Source: Pyxicephalus adspersus (Eukaryota > Chordata > Amphibia > Anura > Pyxicephalidae). From it: a stretch of 64,000 nucleotides of DNA. The stretch is taken from NCBI RefSeq assembly GCF_032062135.1, contig NC_092868.1, positions 50,987,053 through 51,051,052 on the forward strand. Reading direction: 5' to 3'. The notes beneath the pieces were generated by a model. That model was not told where the DNA came from, made no database searches, and saw only the letters and a list, made by a program, of their open reading frames with translations. Below, in pieces: positions 46,461-58,429 of this stretch (position 1 is its first letter; each line of letters starts with the position of its first letter). Position numbers and translations under genes: made by a program.

Positions 46461-49400
46461 TTATTGTTGGTTGGCATTGTAATGCAGGCAGGTAGTTCAG
46501 AATAAGCAGAAACAGCCTGGGCTTTGGAGCCATAGGGATTGGAGCTGGGTTCAAGATCATAGGGAAATAAAGAGGGGTTTTGATGACAGGGATTAAAGGT
46601 GGGTACTAAGTCAAGGGGGTTAAAGGGGTACTTTTCTTTGCCTAGCAGAGAAGATAAAAGAGGCTCACTTAACTTCCCCTCTCCAACAGCATTTACTCAC
46701 TTATCCCTGCTCACCCATAGCTACCTTCTGCTGGGTAGAGCAGCAGAAAGTAGCTATATATGGCCCTTCTTACTATGGGCCAGCAAGTGAATCCTTTCCC
46801 CATCCCATGTTATAGTGATAGACATCCTATTACTGACACAGCATTGTCACACAGGGTCAGGGAAGGAATTCATAATAGACCTGGCAATGAAAGTAAAGAC
46901 AAGACCCATTATACAGCCAGTACACAGTCCAAGTCACCATAAGTACATATTACTTTGAAGACCATTATGAGTACGTTCAGGTACTTCAGCCGTATTGTTA
47001 AAGTAGCCAGTTTTATTGTCTAAAAAGTTAACAATAATACCATGTCAAGGATCAGGAAAGATAGTTGTGTCACTGACCCCCCAAAGAGTTTTACAGCAAA
47101 GAGAGGTCTGTAGATGCATCACACCTCAACATCATTCTGGAAGACACGTATTTTCTTAAATTTCTTCACTGCCATTTCATTATATTCTATAAATATATAT
47201 ATTACCTCCTCCCATCTACACAATAACTAATTGAGTGATTCAGAGATCGGGGCCAGCTCCAGCACAGGAGGAACCAATCTTAGACCAAGTATAGGCATGT
47301 TTGAGACCGCCATGAACACGTCTTTATCTAGTTCTTCATGAAAGCATGTTTCCTAAAAGTTTGGGAGAACCCAGCTAGGGTCTCTAGTGTTCAGGCATCC
47401 CCAATAAGTCACATTAGACTGCATTTCCTTTACTATACGCAAGCAATTCAATTAGTATTACTGGCTTGGTCATTGCTGTTTCATCTAAAAAAGGTTCTCC
47501 ATCAAGACCTGCATGTACTTGAGGACTAGATTTGAACTAAATTTAAGAAAGAATTAAAAAAAATACAAGAACATTTGTAGAACTTGCAGTGTTCTAACAC
47601 ACAGAGGTAAAAGTAAAGGTCCTAGACCACATAGCTCTGGACGGGTTCTGGAATACACAGGTACAAGATTTTTTTTAACATAGTCTACATTAGCCCTTGT
47701 TAACCTAACAGTGATTTTTCTGTCAAGAGGTTAACATTATTAACAACCTCACATGAATATCCCTAATGTGTCTCTAAAGACTTATAAACATGGAGAAGTT
47801 GTTGAGTTCACAGCACATCTTAGCTAACGTCGACCTGTCATTTCTGCTTATTTCTATGTTTATGGCCCTCTTAAAATACCCATGAAGTGCTCCTATTAGA
47901 TAAGTGCTCTGAACCTAATTTTCGGGTCGTTATATAACCTTTTAGAGAGGAAACATCATCACAAGTGTTTTTATGGATTTAATAACGGTAAATAGAAAAT
48001 GTGCACTGCTAGCCGTGGCAAAAGCAAAACATTTAGAACACAACTCTTGCCAAAAACAGATTGTGAGTGAACTCTGCAGAGTGGACAAGGTGCAAATTCC
48101 AGGATTTTGGTTTCAAATCCTAAAAGCAGACCCAGCATCATATTTTTTTGTATGTTAAGTTCATGTTTTATAAGAAAAGTTAAACAATTCCAGGAGATCA
48201 GAGTACCCCCCTGTTTTTATGCACTTCTTTTTAGAAAAATTGCTCTATAATTCTCCAGGCATCATCCAGGGTCTTTTCCTGAATTCAGGAGCCGGTTTCA
48301 TTTATGGCACAACTATGTAAATCCTGAAGCCTGGTTGTTTCTGACTTAGATCAACTCTTTTACAGCCTTTTAGCATGTGACTGCCTACAAAAATATAATC
48401 CAGTGATCACTGGGTAAAAGAAGACTGAATTGTTTTCCTTTCTGCAGTAAACCGTTTGCATAATCTCTGCCAAGGCAAAGTCAGCAACCAAAGCTCAATT
48501 TTTTTTTTTTTTATAAAAAAAAGGTGGAGCTTTTCTGATAAATTATATTGTTGTTGTATATCTTGAGATGTTAGCAGTTGATTTTTGTAACTTTGCGTTG
48601 TAGAAAGGTCCATTTTAAATATTTATGTCACTCCAATAAAACAAGGTTGGTTGGCTTTAACACAACCCTAAGGGTTCCTAACATTCACTGCTTGTCTCTG
48701 TAGACTGACTGGTAGTTACAATCAGGTTACTCCCAATGGTCGGTGCACACAAAGAATTCCTTTGATTCTGATGCTCCTTTAAAATTTATATTGCCTATTA
48801 TAGCAATGTATGTTCTCCATAATGATAAAGGAAATTTGGGAAATGCCATTTTAACATGACAGCCCTGTATATAAATGCCTTAATTCATTATAGGTTTAAA
48901 GAATCACACCATCTCTGCTGAACTGGTAGACCGCCCTGGGGACACTGCTGTGTCAGCCTATTAGACTCTGCCAGCATGTGGCTGGTGTTACCCAGACGCC
49001 TTCTTTTCCTTTGAAAACAATTAGTTCCATACATTGCCCAAGGAGAGCATTGCCTATGGTCTCCCTACCCATATTTTCCACTCCACTGAAGTGACTACAT
49101 GAATATATCAACTATATCTTCTGTCAGCATTTGTACCTCATGAGATGGGCAACATTGTGCATGACTATTAAAAGGGCAGTTCATGACTTTCAGGGTTCAT
49201 AATTTTTTTTTACCTCTTGAAAACTCATAACTGCTTCAGCTTGTTGAGAAATCTGTATATAGTGGGGCCAGTCCTTCCTTCCTTCCGTTCCTTGTGAAAT
49301 GTAAAAGATTGATATGATTTCACAAGTATAAATGATTGGCCAAATCACAAGGAGGACTACAACAAGTTCTTCAGGTTTTGGTAAAGACATGAGCTGTTAT

Positions 49401-49489
49401 GGCATAACAGCCCATATACAACCAGCCAAAAATCAAGGCTTACAGTAGAACCATTTGGATTTGATGCGGTTTTGCTCATATGACACCAC
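46461..49489. other. Long stretch without a recognised gene or TE
   Basis: Several 60-68-codon frames, none with a domain. About 46600-46820 may be old repeat. A T run lies at 48500-48515. CpG-bearing 47815-47945 (CTAACGTCGACC, TTCGGGTCG) is a weak regulatory candidate. Confidence 0.45.
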
Positions 49490-49800
49490 TGTTCTCTTTC
49501 AGACATAAATCAGACATGCTTGAGTGTCATCATCCATCATCTCTCTATAATCTTACATTTGACTTGTGTTAATAAAGTTGATTGGACATACAATATGGCT
49601 GCCATCACAGTGTCTAAGTAATTAGACTTTAATAAAGTTCTCATTGTCTGATGACATCCCTGAGCTGGTTTTCAGAATCACATTGTGACTGTTCGGGTAA
49701 TGACTCAATTTCCATCTTCTACTGCTATCTGAAGGTCCTTACTCTTGCACAATATAATTGATCTAGATATGGACTAATTAAAGTTTAATATTACACGGGG
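49490..49800. promoter_or_regulatory. Weak candidate conserved non-coding block
   Basis: Repeat-free, AT-rich, with AAGTAATTAGAC, TTAATAAAG twice (about 49569 and 49629), CTGTTCGGGTAATGACTC and ATATAATTGATC. CpG is low, so the case rests on absence of repeats and motif texture only. Confidence 0.25.
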
Positions 49801-51448
49801 AAAAAAATAGGTGTTAAGGGGAAACGCGTAAGAAACAAGCTGATGAAAAATAGGCATGACCTTTTCTGAATCCTTTCTAGTGCAACACTATATTTCTAAT
49901 TGACTCCACAGTGTAGTCAAATTTTATGCAAGTATGATCCTTTACTATGGTTCATGATGTTTTAATGAAGTTAATTCTTTTTTACCGGGAACCTTAAAAA
50001 GTGACAGAAAGAAGAAGTAGGAGTATTAGTGCATAAATGCTAAATCATACGTCAAAAGTAAAATTATGTAGTTTTAGGTTGTTAATACCGTCCAGTCGAG
50101 GAAACCTATCTATCCATACCTATCTTTCAATTACTTGCTCTCCCTCCCTCCCAATCTTTCTCTTGCTTGTACTCTGCCTCTGATTTGTTGGTCTCTCCAT
50201 TCCATCTATATCTATATTTAGATACACAGAATACAGTAGCTATATGTTGAGTACTATGATGCAAGGTTTGTATAGACTGCAACAGTGACATCTGCAGGGT
50301 AAAAGCCAGCCCTGCACTTCAATAAATAAATCATTTTTATGTTATGCAATAGCATTTTGGAATTCCATAAAATATAATAAGCATTTTCAAATTAAGATTT
50401 ATTTAAGTATTTACTTAGGAAGTTTTATATAGGGATTAAAGATGACGTCTTGTCTTTTAAATTTAAATATATATAAATATATTTGGATAGATATATTATA
50501 AAAGCTGTTTGCCTATAGAATTGGCAGAGAAATATCTGACTGGTAAACTTATCCACTTACTTTCCTGCATTCTGTTTTCCCAGATGAGGCCCAGTAGATT
50601 TATAAGACAAAAAAGTTCTCCTGAGGACAACACATACCATGAATCTGTTGCTGTCACATGGCAATTGTGAATCTTTCCAAGAGGTCATGGATGGTGCATT
50701 AAGAGGCAGAACACATCAAGCATTGTGTCAGAGTACAGTTACCATTGCGGGGCTGAACAAGTAGCATACAAAAGCAATAAAGCATAAAAAGCAATTTACG
50801 TAATCCAGCAAACGCTGAGATTTGACATTCAGACAGAATCGGCCTGGAAGCCTTGAAAGCCTCCACACTTGACCTGCAAGGGTCTCTTCTGTATGTCCAT
50901 TAAAGGCATGTTATCCTGAAAGGGAATGTCTGCTCAAAACCAATAATTTATATGATGTCTAGTTGCAGGAAAACCCAATAAACTGTTAAAGCTGATTATC
51001 GGCCCAATTGTTTTCTAGATTTTGACAGGTTTAGCCTTTAGTTTTTATTGCGCTCCATATAAGTTAGGGGAATCTACAACAGTGACACAGGTAGCAATAA
51101 ATGAAGGAGATTTGTATTTGTTTTTGTGCCCCCAGTAGAAAAATTCACCTTGTTTGTTTTGATGGGAATTGTGCTGGAAAGGCTAAACTTGAGTTGCCAC
51201 CGGAACAGGAATAGAAGGAAATCTACCATGGGGTCATTTGTTCATTGTTTTGCAGTGGGTTTCACTAACTTCCTATTGTATTTCCTAGACATGAATTACA
51301 GTAACTCTGTTTAAAATATCTGTAAATTTTCTTTTTTTTATATTCTTGGATAGGTTAGAAGAGGATTAAATCCACTGTCAGATTTTGGGTAGAATGTAGA
51401 TCAAAAATTGATTAGGCAAGGCATTTTTTATTATATTTGTTGACAGGT
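49801..51448. other. No recognisable feature
   Basis: AT-rich; short TA-rich run at 50464-50500. No gene or TE ends. Confidence 0.45.
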
Positions 51449-51640
51449 ATTATTGTTATTCATGAACAGGATTTATTAAGCAGCAAAATATTACGCAGCA
51501 CTGTACATTAAATAGGGATTGCAAATGACAGACAAATACAGACAGTGATACAGGAGGAGGAGAGGACGCTGCCCAGAAGAGCTTACAATCTAGGGGGTGG
51601 GGGAAGAATTACACAACAAGAGGGGGGACAGTTAATAATA
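51449..51640 (+). mobile_element. Third fragment of the ATT-fronted frog repeat
   Basis: AACAGGATTTATTAAG, ATATTACGCAGCACTGTACA, AAATGACAGACAAATACAG and GAAGAGCTTACAATCTAG appear in the order known for this repeat, extending further than the copy at 4337-4417. It breaks off near 51640. Confidence 0.72.
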
Positions 51641-52090
51641 AATTGTAATATTCTGGCAACAGTTAAGAATAACTATCGTATTGAAATTGAAACCTCCTTT
51701 CATGAATATTCGATTGAATCGAACATCCATGATCCAAAATTAAAAACTGCAACCAGACATTTCCTTTATTGCAGAAAGGAAAGACAATGGCTTTTTTGCA
51801 ATAAAATAAATTACACTCAATTGCTCTTACTCCATCATGGTTGCTGCCATCTTAACTGGGTCCCTATCCAGGTGTTGGAACTTCAACCAACATGATTGGC
51901 AAGGCTGGAATTCGTGGAAGTTCTTTTAGTCCTAGCAGCCCCAGGGAATGCCAGAATAGCCCTAATAAAGAAGAACACGAACGGGCAGGTAAGTATATTT
52001 TATTACATAGGGGATATTGCCTGTCCCTTCTGCAATACAAATCCTGCCTGCATGCAGTTTTTAACTGCAGACCTTTAATTCCTCTTTGAA
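51641..52090 (+). repeat. Probable dispersed frog repeat (GATTGGC.AGG type)
   Basis: AACATGATTGGCAAGG and CAGGGAATGCCAGAATAGCC at 51888-51960 followed by GGGCAGGTAAGTATATTTTA at 51985-52004 resemble the family at 34532-34680. A 116-codon frame (51545-51895) runs through repeat sequence and is not a gene. Confidence 0.45.
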
Positions 52091-52429
52091 TTAGACATAG
52101 TGAAATCAGTTGTAATGCAAATCAATTATTGATCAAGTGGATAGTACGTGGAATATCTGTAGTCAATGGGAAATAATTGCTTTGTATGTTAATCAGTAAA
52201 TCACATAGTACACACCTAGCATCAGGCTTTTAGGGAACGTTGTTGACAGAATGACTAATGCACTTGGATACTACTCAACATTTGTCTTTTTTTTTATATT
52301 ATAGATACGTATTTAGGGAATATAGCAGGGTAACATGACAAAATAATGAAGAAACTCTGTGCAGAAAAAAAAGTAACAAAAAAAAAGAAAAACTACACAG
52401 CAAGCTTATAAATCAAAGTCATTTGAAGG
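52091..52429. other. No recognisable feature
   Basis: AT-rich, A runs at 52367-52395. Confidence 0.45.
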
Positions 52430-52700
52430 TGGATTACCCCTTTAAATTATGATTGCAATTGACATTGACACCAACCCTCCTGACAATGAGACGCAATCAT
52501 GTTTGTATTCTGCTAAATCTAACTCGACCTTGGCCGTACGCTTGCTGCACATTACCCCAAATATTAATGAATTTTTGATAAGCATACATGTTGACATGAA
52601 TACCTAGTCGATGAAAGCGTAAGAGAAACCTCACTCTACGTGCTTCTGACACGCAATAAGAATTTATAGGCTTCTGCAAAATTTATGGACTTGATACCGG
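52430..52700. promoter_or_regulatory. Candidate conserved non-coding block
   Basis: Unique sequence with GAGACGCAATC, CTCGACC, GGCCGTACGC, TAGTCGATGAAAGCG, CTACGTGC, CACGC and AATATTAATGAATTTTTGAT. The 60-codon minus frame has no recognisable product. Inference. Confidence 0.4.
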
Positions 52701-53025
52701 GTTGAACCTATACTGAGGTTTGAAGTCTAGCATTCCATAAATTACACATGCTTTCTCAAGATTGCCAAATCCCATGTTGCCACAGAGAACAGTTAACTAT
52801 TATGTTACCGCAAAAATAAAAAATAAAAAGTTGTCATTTTGTGTCATTTAAAAAAAGAAACATTTTAAAGAATATAAATCAACAGATGTAGATTCCATGA
52901 ATCTATAACGTTCAGTTTGCTTATATGGATTCAATGGAGATTTTTTGGGTATTACAGTACTTTACTACTCTTGATTGCTGTACCATATTAGCATGACATT
53001 ATTGTATATGCAGAGTTACTGAATA

Positions 53026-53037
53026 TCCCTCTAGTGG
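53026..53037 (-). promoter_or_regulatory. CTCF-like binding motif
   Basis: The minus strand reads CCACTAGAGGGA, matching CCASYAGRKGGC at 11 of 12 positions (last base A). It lies in unique sequence. Binding unproven. Confidence 0.38.
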
Positions 53038-53247
53038 CTGACTGTTGTATGTCAGGCAGCTAAATCAACTGGGGTTAAAAGGTAAGCCACATAGAGATGC
53101 CATGCAATTTCCAGACAGAGGTATTTTGATTAAACTGATTTTGCTTTATATTGGAGAATGCAGATAGAATGTGTCTGTATGTGTGCATAAAGATAAGAGA
53201 TTTTTTTTTGGGGGGGAGGGTGAATTTAAGGTAGTTTAAAAAGATCC

Positions 53248-53648
53248 AGGTAGTCCTCGGGTTACATACAAGATAGGGACTGTAGGTTTGTTCTTACTTT
53301 GAATTTGTATGTAAGTCAGGACAGGTACATTATTTTAATAAATGCAATCAGGGCAGATGTTTCTCAACATATTATTAGGCAGCGTGGTGTCAGTTACTGT
53401 ATAAAATCCTCACTGAGAGCTAATCACAAACAAGGCCCAAAAAAAAAACTTTATGGAGCTTAGATATTTAATAACTTCTGGAGCAAGCTATGCTTTGATA
53501 TGCAAAATGAAACAACTGCAGAGTTTGTCTTGGTTTAGCAAAGATTTCTTCTGCAAATCATGCATACTGCCCCTTCCTCCTCCAAGCCTCCATCCTGCAC
53601 ACGAGGGAGCAGGTAAGCTCTGTTCGTATCTAGGAGTCCGACTACCTG
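53248..53648. mobile_element. Frog element with CAGGTAGTCC/GACTACCTG inverted ends, ~400 bp
   Basis: CAGGTAGTCCTCGGGTTACA at the left and GGAGTCCGACTACCTG at the right are inverted ends. The interior (AGATAGGGACTGTAGGTTTG; TTTGTATGTAAGTC; GGTGTCAGTTACTGTATAAA; AACTTCTGGAGCAAGC) is a repeat that I know from frog sequences. No clear target duplication. The 89-codon frame 53453-53722 runs out of the element and is not a gene. Confidence 0.75.
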
Positions 53649-54117
53649 TAATTTCTTTTAATGTTCTTTGTAATGTGTTTTATAAATTATTTTTATTACT
53701 GTTGCTTCTAATTTTTTTTTAAAGTAGCCTAATGAGGTTATTTATGGACCAAGAGCAAATCAATATATTTTAATAAAGCCCATTGGAGCCATTAAAACCT
53801 GTTGCAACCTCAAAATTACATAAAAGAACCCACATTTATACCACATTTTTTCTTCATTAACTCCAATGCACAATGCCAAAATATGGAAATTTCGAAAATT
53901 TTTCTTTTGTTTCTTTGTAATATCAGTTTTATCTCATTCCTAATATTAACCGAAATAAACCAAAGCACAATAGTGGTTTGACTGCATTAAGCCCATTCTG
54001 TAATTACCTATTTTTTACTCATCCGGTTCTTCTATTGCTCACTGTAAATAAAGTTTCTAATTAAAAGATACAAAAGTTTCACAAATCCAGAGACAATATC
54101 ATAACTGGGAGGAAAGC

Positions 54118-54155
54118 CAACACTTTTCAGGGGTAGAGTCCCCCTTCATCATGGC
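54118..54155 (-). ncRNA. Degenerate hammerhead-like repeat motif
   Basis: The minus strand reads ATGATGAAGGGGGACTC, then TACCCCTGAAAAGTGTTGG. AGGGG/CCCCT forms a perfect 5-bp stem directly between the GATGA and GAAA boxes, the hammerhead core order, but the leading CT of CTGATGA is AT here. The same CTGATGAAG...GAAACGCGTTG theme occurs at 38255 and 13638. Activity is unlikely. Confidence 0.42.
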
Positions 54156-54171
54156 TATGCAGTATCTATAG

Positions 54172-54536
54172 CAGTGGTCGCCAACCGGTGGAGAAAATTT
54201 TGGTGGTCCGCGGCTCTGGCCGGTGCACCAACTCAAGCGGGGTCAGGAGAAAGACCCTGCTGGGAGGATGCACCGGACAGAGCTGTGGACGGCATCCCTC
54301 GTACAGATCAGAGGCTCAGGGAAGTGGGCAGGTTGGGTGTCTGGACACAACCCACCCACTCTACCATCGTAGGCTCAGACCTGTGATGGGGGAGTGGGTG
54401 GGTTCTGGCATCATGATGTCACAATGGGCAAAGTTTCTTCTTTTCACCTTTGAGTGACATCCAGATCCCCGCGCATGCGCGATCCGGAGCCGGTAAATTT
54501 AGTGGTCCATAGGTCCAAAAGGTTTGGCGACCACTG
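54172..54536. mobile_element. hAT non-autonomous element, 365 bp, with 8-bp target duplication
   Basis: Ends CAGTGGTCGCCAACCGG (54172-) and GGTTTGGCGACCACTG (-54536) are inverted repeats sharing CAGTGGTCGCCAA. Perfect 8-bp duplications ATCTATAG flank it at 54164-54171 and 54537-54544. It is GC-rich inside (CCGCGGCTCTGGCCGG; GCGCATGCGCGATCC), still with many CpGs, suggesting a fairly young copy. It inserted within an older repeat. Frames inside (70-89 codons) are not transposase. Confidence 0.96.
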
Positions 54537-55089
54537 ATCTATAGCATGAGAAGCTTGCTCCATTCATTGGTTTATTAGCCAGGGAGGGTCACTTTGTTTG
54601 TTACCTACCTACTGACCATTTTCTATAGAGCTGAAACCATCTCAAAGGATCAAACAAGGAAAATATATTTACCATCCACCATCTAGGTCTCTTGATGGGA
54701 CCACTTCTTGTCTGATAGACAGCTGATTTCCTGCACCCTTCTGCTCTCTCTTCCCTGGCCGCTCTCAAAAATACACGATAAGCCTGCCTGTAAAGTCCAT
54801 CTAATGCAGCTTCTATTGATGATGTGGCAATGATGCTGCACTGCTCCTGAATTCAGAGTAAAGTGATCACTCTGATGTAGGCTATCTCTGCTTGCACAAG
54901 ATTTTTCAGGGGTAATATTACTGCTGATTCCGAAGTCTGTAGTTTGTCAGTCAGCACCTGGCCACACCCAGTCCCACCCACTGCTTTATGGATTGACAGC
55001 AAAGACCCCTCCCAAATAAGATTTGCAGTGCCTGAAACCGGTAGCATATTATTGGAGGATTTGGCTCAGAAGACAAAGAAAGTTTTCCT
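54537..55089. other. No recognised gene
   Basis: Continuation of the older repeat, then unassigned sequence. The 135-codon plus frame 54944-55351 begins here and is dealt with among rejected items. Confidence 0.4.
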
Positions 55090-55740
55090 TACGAGGGGTG
55101 TTGATCAGATCCCATCACATCCACTAACTATATCTGGTACTTATTTAGACTGTCATACCAGAGCCTTTAGTTGTACTTTAAGGAAACCTAAAAAAAAGTC
55201 TTCTAAAATCTGCCGCATCCGAAATTCCTTTTGTCTCCCAATTTTAGATGATAAATTGAAAATGCTTTTAAATATTCCGGCTGACATAAAAGAACATCGC
55301 CTCAGAGTTTTATCGTTTCTTCCTATTTCTGCTGAAATTTATCTAGATTAGAGAGAACTCCCCCGTGCCCTCTCCTCTTGGAGGCGGCAGTGATTAAGCA
55401 CTTAAATTGATTAATCAAATTTCCTGTGATGAAAACTACTGTCATTCATTAATATGATGCTGCTTATAAATAAGAGATTGCAAATACAGGAGACAAACAT
55501 GTTGACAGATCGTACACGGCGCCTTGCATACTAATAAAGCGTTACCCCTGGACTCTGCGAGGTATTTAGCTGGAGGCACAAACAAAAAAAAAAGGGGACA
55601 GTGTTTCCCAATAGATGTAATTAAAAGTAGGCTTGAGTACATGTTTCCTACAGAGAGAGGTTACTGGCGAGGACGTTGGACTTGTGAGTTACTGTCAGCA
55701 GCTTAAAGTGGCGCACGGCACAGTATATTTAAAGAGAAAC
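55090..55740. promoter_or_regulatory. Candidate conserved non-coding block, long
   Basis: About 650 bp without simple repeats. It has a perfect 12-bp palindrome TTGATTAATCAA at 55408-55419, an adjacent NKX-like AAGCACTTAA, TTCATTAATATGATG, and CpGs (TGCCGCATCCG, TTCCGGC, CATCGCC, TCCCCCGTG, GAGGCGGCAG, GATCGTACACGGCGCC, AAGCGTTACC, CTGCGAGG, GGCGAGGACG, GTGGCGCACGGC). The overlapping 135-codon frame covers only part and has no known family. Confidence 0.5.
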
Positions 55741-56889
55741 TCTACGTTTGATTTAAAAAGATCTACAATGTTTATAATTGCTACTTAAACCATTTTGTAA
55801 TTTGAAGCTAATCTTCATGTAAAAAGCACCATAACTCTAACTTTCTTCACCTATGTAATCTCTTTTATTTTAAGGTTCTAAGGTGGGCTGAAGGTTACAG
55901 TGCTTACAGATAAATCTGTATACATTCACCCAATCAGAACGTGTTGTGCTGACCGGTCCAGTGAAGTTGCCCCGTATGCTAGTCTTGGATCAATCTTGTT
56001 GCCATCCCTTCCAATGACATCACAATTCCTGCAGGACCCGCACCCCATGTCATCAGGATAGAATGTGGTCCTTGCTAGAAGAATTTCTATGCCCATATTT
56101 CAATGCTGATGGTGAAACTATTAGGACACTGGCTGGTATGTGATTGCATATAAAAGTGCCAGCACAGAGTCACTTGTTTGGACACCGTACAAACTACCCA
56201 ACATACTTGACCTACCAGATGCTTTCAAAAAGGTGAAGCTTTTCAAGAAATAAGTTGGTATATACAATCTCTTTAGCAGGTATATTGTACATACAGGTAG
56301 GCCAGTGCTGACACAGTGATTTCAAGGATAAATTAAATATGCCTTCCCCTCCCTTTAACTTGTCACTAGTATGAAAATAAAATTAAAAAAAAAACTTAAT
56401 TTATCCAAGTTCATGGTCTAATGACCCTACAGCTACCAATCTTCACTCTTCCTTTGTCTACATTTGGATCTGTGTCACTGCTTGTGTGATGTAGATCCAA
56501 TTGGCTGTCCAATGGCGGGATCTTTTTTGAAGGCCAGCAGCAGAGGGGATCATGGCTTGTGTAGGTGCATCGATAGCATTAGTTCAGTAGTCCCCTAGGT
56601 CCCAAGGTAAGAAAAATTTAGATCATGCATTATGGGTTAGCAGGGAATGGAAGCAGGTAGAGAGATGAAGATGAGCTTTAAAGTAAGTTTTAGTTGGTGC
56701 CAAGAGAAGAAAAGGAATCTCCTCAATGGGGACAGAAATAAAAAACCCTGTCCTACTCTATCCAAAAAAGTTTGGGCTTTAGATATTCTATATGATAAAC
56801 ACTGTAAAAATATGCACTCAAAGTATATACACAATCCTTACTTTTTAAAGCTAGCAGTCAAAACAAAACCTGATCAAATATCTCGAAAA
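55741..56889. other. No recognisable feature
   Basis: No gene; AAGAGAAACTCTACG near 55730 has frog-MITE flavour but no ends are visible. Confidence 0.4.
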
Positions 56890-57180
56890 GGCGTCAATGG
56901 CGACATCGGAGAAGATATATGATCTGGCGTTTAGGGGAAGTAAGGGCGCAAACAACAACACTGCTCCCGCCGGTGCTTCCACTTCCCCGAGTCAGATAGA
57001 GAGAATAGCAAAACAAACATTTTGCAACAAATTAAATCAGCAGATCTTATCAAGGCAGCCACAGGCAAGTAGGCACAATTACAGTGGCAATTACTATGTA
57101 CGCTTTACAACAATAGCGAGAGGAAAGAGAGAGGGAAGAAAAAAAAAATAAAAAACCCACAACACTAGGAAGATCAAATG
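56890..57180 (+). other. Unassigned CpG-retaining segment with ORF-like start
   Basis: From an ATG at 56897 the first ~40 codons are open and not low-complexity (MATSEKIYDLAFRG, then Ala/Ser/Pro-rich), in a CpG-bearing stretch. The later codons run into AT-rich and then GAAA-rich sequence and end at 57151. It could be the 5' end of a decayed retrotransposon frame, a small unannotated exon, or simply another regulatory block (CAATTACAGTGGCAATTAC near 57075). I cannot decide. Confidence 0.3.
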
Positions 57181-57499
57181 AAGCCGCACGGTTCATCCAT
57201 ATTGTTTTGTGGCGCTTGGCTTTTGTGAAATGAGATAGAATATGTCAGTTTATAATGAATTTACTTGCGCATTTAAACCCTGTGGCTAATCTTGTACTTT
57301 GTGCATAAATGTAGTACACTGGGGTGTATTACAATGATGTTTTTAACTCAGTCTTTTTTTTTTTTAAATAAAGTGTAAAAGGCCTTGTGTAACTGCAGAA
57401 ATGTATTTGTGTTGCACATAGCAACACAATTCCCATTTTAATCCAATGCAGGTCCTTTAATTTGTGTTTGGTTTTGTTAGTGTAGGTAGTAGAGATGTA
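57181..57499. other. No recognisable feature
   Basis: AT-rich sequence with a T run at 57354-57364. Confidence 0.4.
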
Positions 57500-57790
57500 T
57501 ACTTTAAAGTGAACCTGTGATTCTAAAACATAAGTGTAACTACAAAACACCAGGGGTCATTTGTGGCCAACAAAGGCCCCCTTCTTTCCCCCATGCAGAG
57601 TAGCGCAGAGGTGAATCCTTCTCCAGCATTGGATCTTCCTCTTCCGTAGAGCCACCCACTGGTACTCACCTTTGTTTTCATACCAAAGCTTCAAATGTGT
57701 CATGTGACCTCAAGCAGCACTCCTTTGGAGCAGGAGAGAGGTAAGTGACTGGTCACTGGCCAAGGTTATATACTTTAAAATCACTGCTGT
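57500..57790. mobile_element. Probable frog MITE-like repeat
   Basis: It opens with TTTAAAGTGAACCTGTGATTC and closes near ATACTTTAAAATCAC, inverted TTTAAAGT-type ends of the kind seen in frog non-autonomous elements. The interior includes CTTCCTCTTCCG and TGTGTCATGTGACC. Ends not exactly defined, no target duplication seen. Confidence 0.45.
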
Positions 57791-58429
57791 ACTATTCTGC
57801 GTGGGGGAGGACCAGAGGAGCATCAAATACCTGGTGAGGATAGATGGTGGGCCTCCTGTTGGAAGAAGAGAAAGTAAAAAGCCAGGCCCCTCTCCCGACC
57901 TCGGGCCCTGTGGATCTCCAGTGGTTATGCCATTGCTCTAAACTGAACCAATGCCTTGCCTCTGCTACTAGTCCAATAAAAATAGATGTAAACTTAATCA
58001 TTAAAATCTAATTGGTAATTTTCAATTTAATTTTAATCTGAAGCTCTTATGCATAACTGGGAATCCTGCCATGAAAGCAAGTATTTCCAGCAGTTGTGTA
58101 GAGACAATGCCCTGTACATGTCTAATTGTACATCAGCATTGTCGCCCTGTCACATATACTTCTGTCAGAATTACATATGACGGGGCTTCACTGGCATTTG
58201 TAGAGCAGTCATGTTCTAACCCTGTCACAACAAGAAACCCACCCAGAAGTGCAGCTGTCACTGGAGTTCATGCATATAGACAGGAAGTGCCTGAAAAGAC
58301 AAGGGGATGTGATAATAAAGTGGACGTCTAAAGAACATTAGTGTTTTCACCTGGTGAAAGGCTCTAGGAGTTTGTTTTTTTTAATAAAATGTATTTATGC
58401 TTTAACAAAAAAAGTATGAGCCTAACCCT
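57791..58429. other. No recognisable feature
   Basis: Unassigned sequence; short frames (69, 86 codons) have no domains. Confidence 0.4.

Noticed and set aside
49820..49846. GGGGAAACGCGTAAG followed by CTGATGAAAA
   Set aside because: The hammerhead-like boxes occur in the wrong order and without a stem.
54944..55351. 135-codon plus frame, the longest outside low complexity
   Set aside because: No domain, no recognisable family, no splice or initiation context. It overlaps a block that looks regulatory. Kept only as something to test by tBLASTn.
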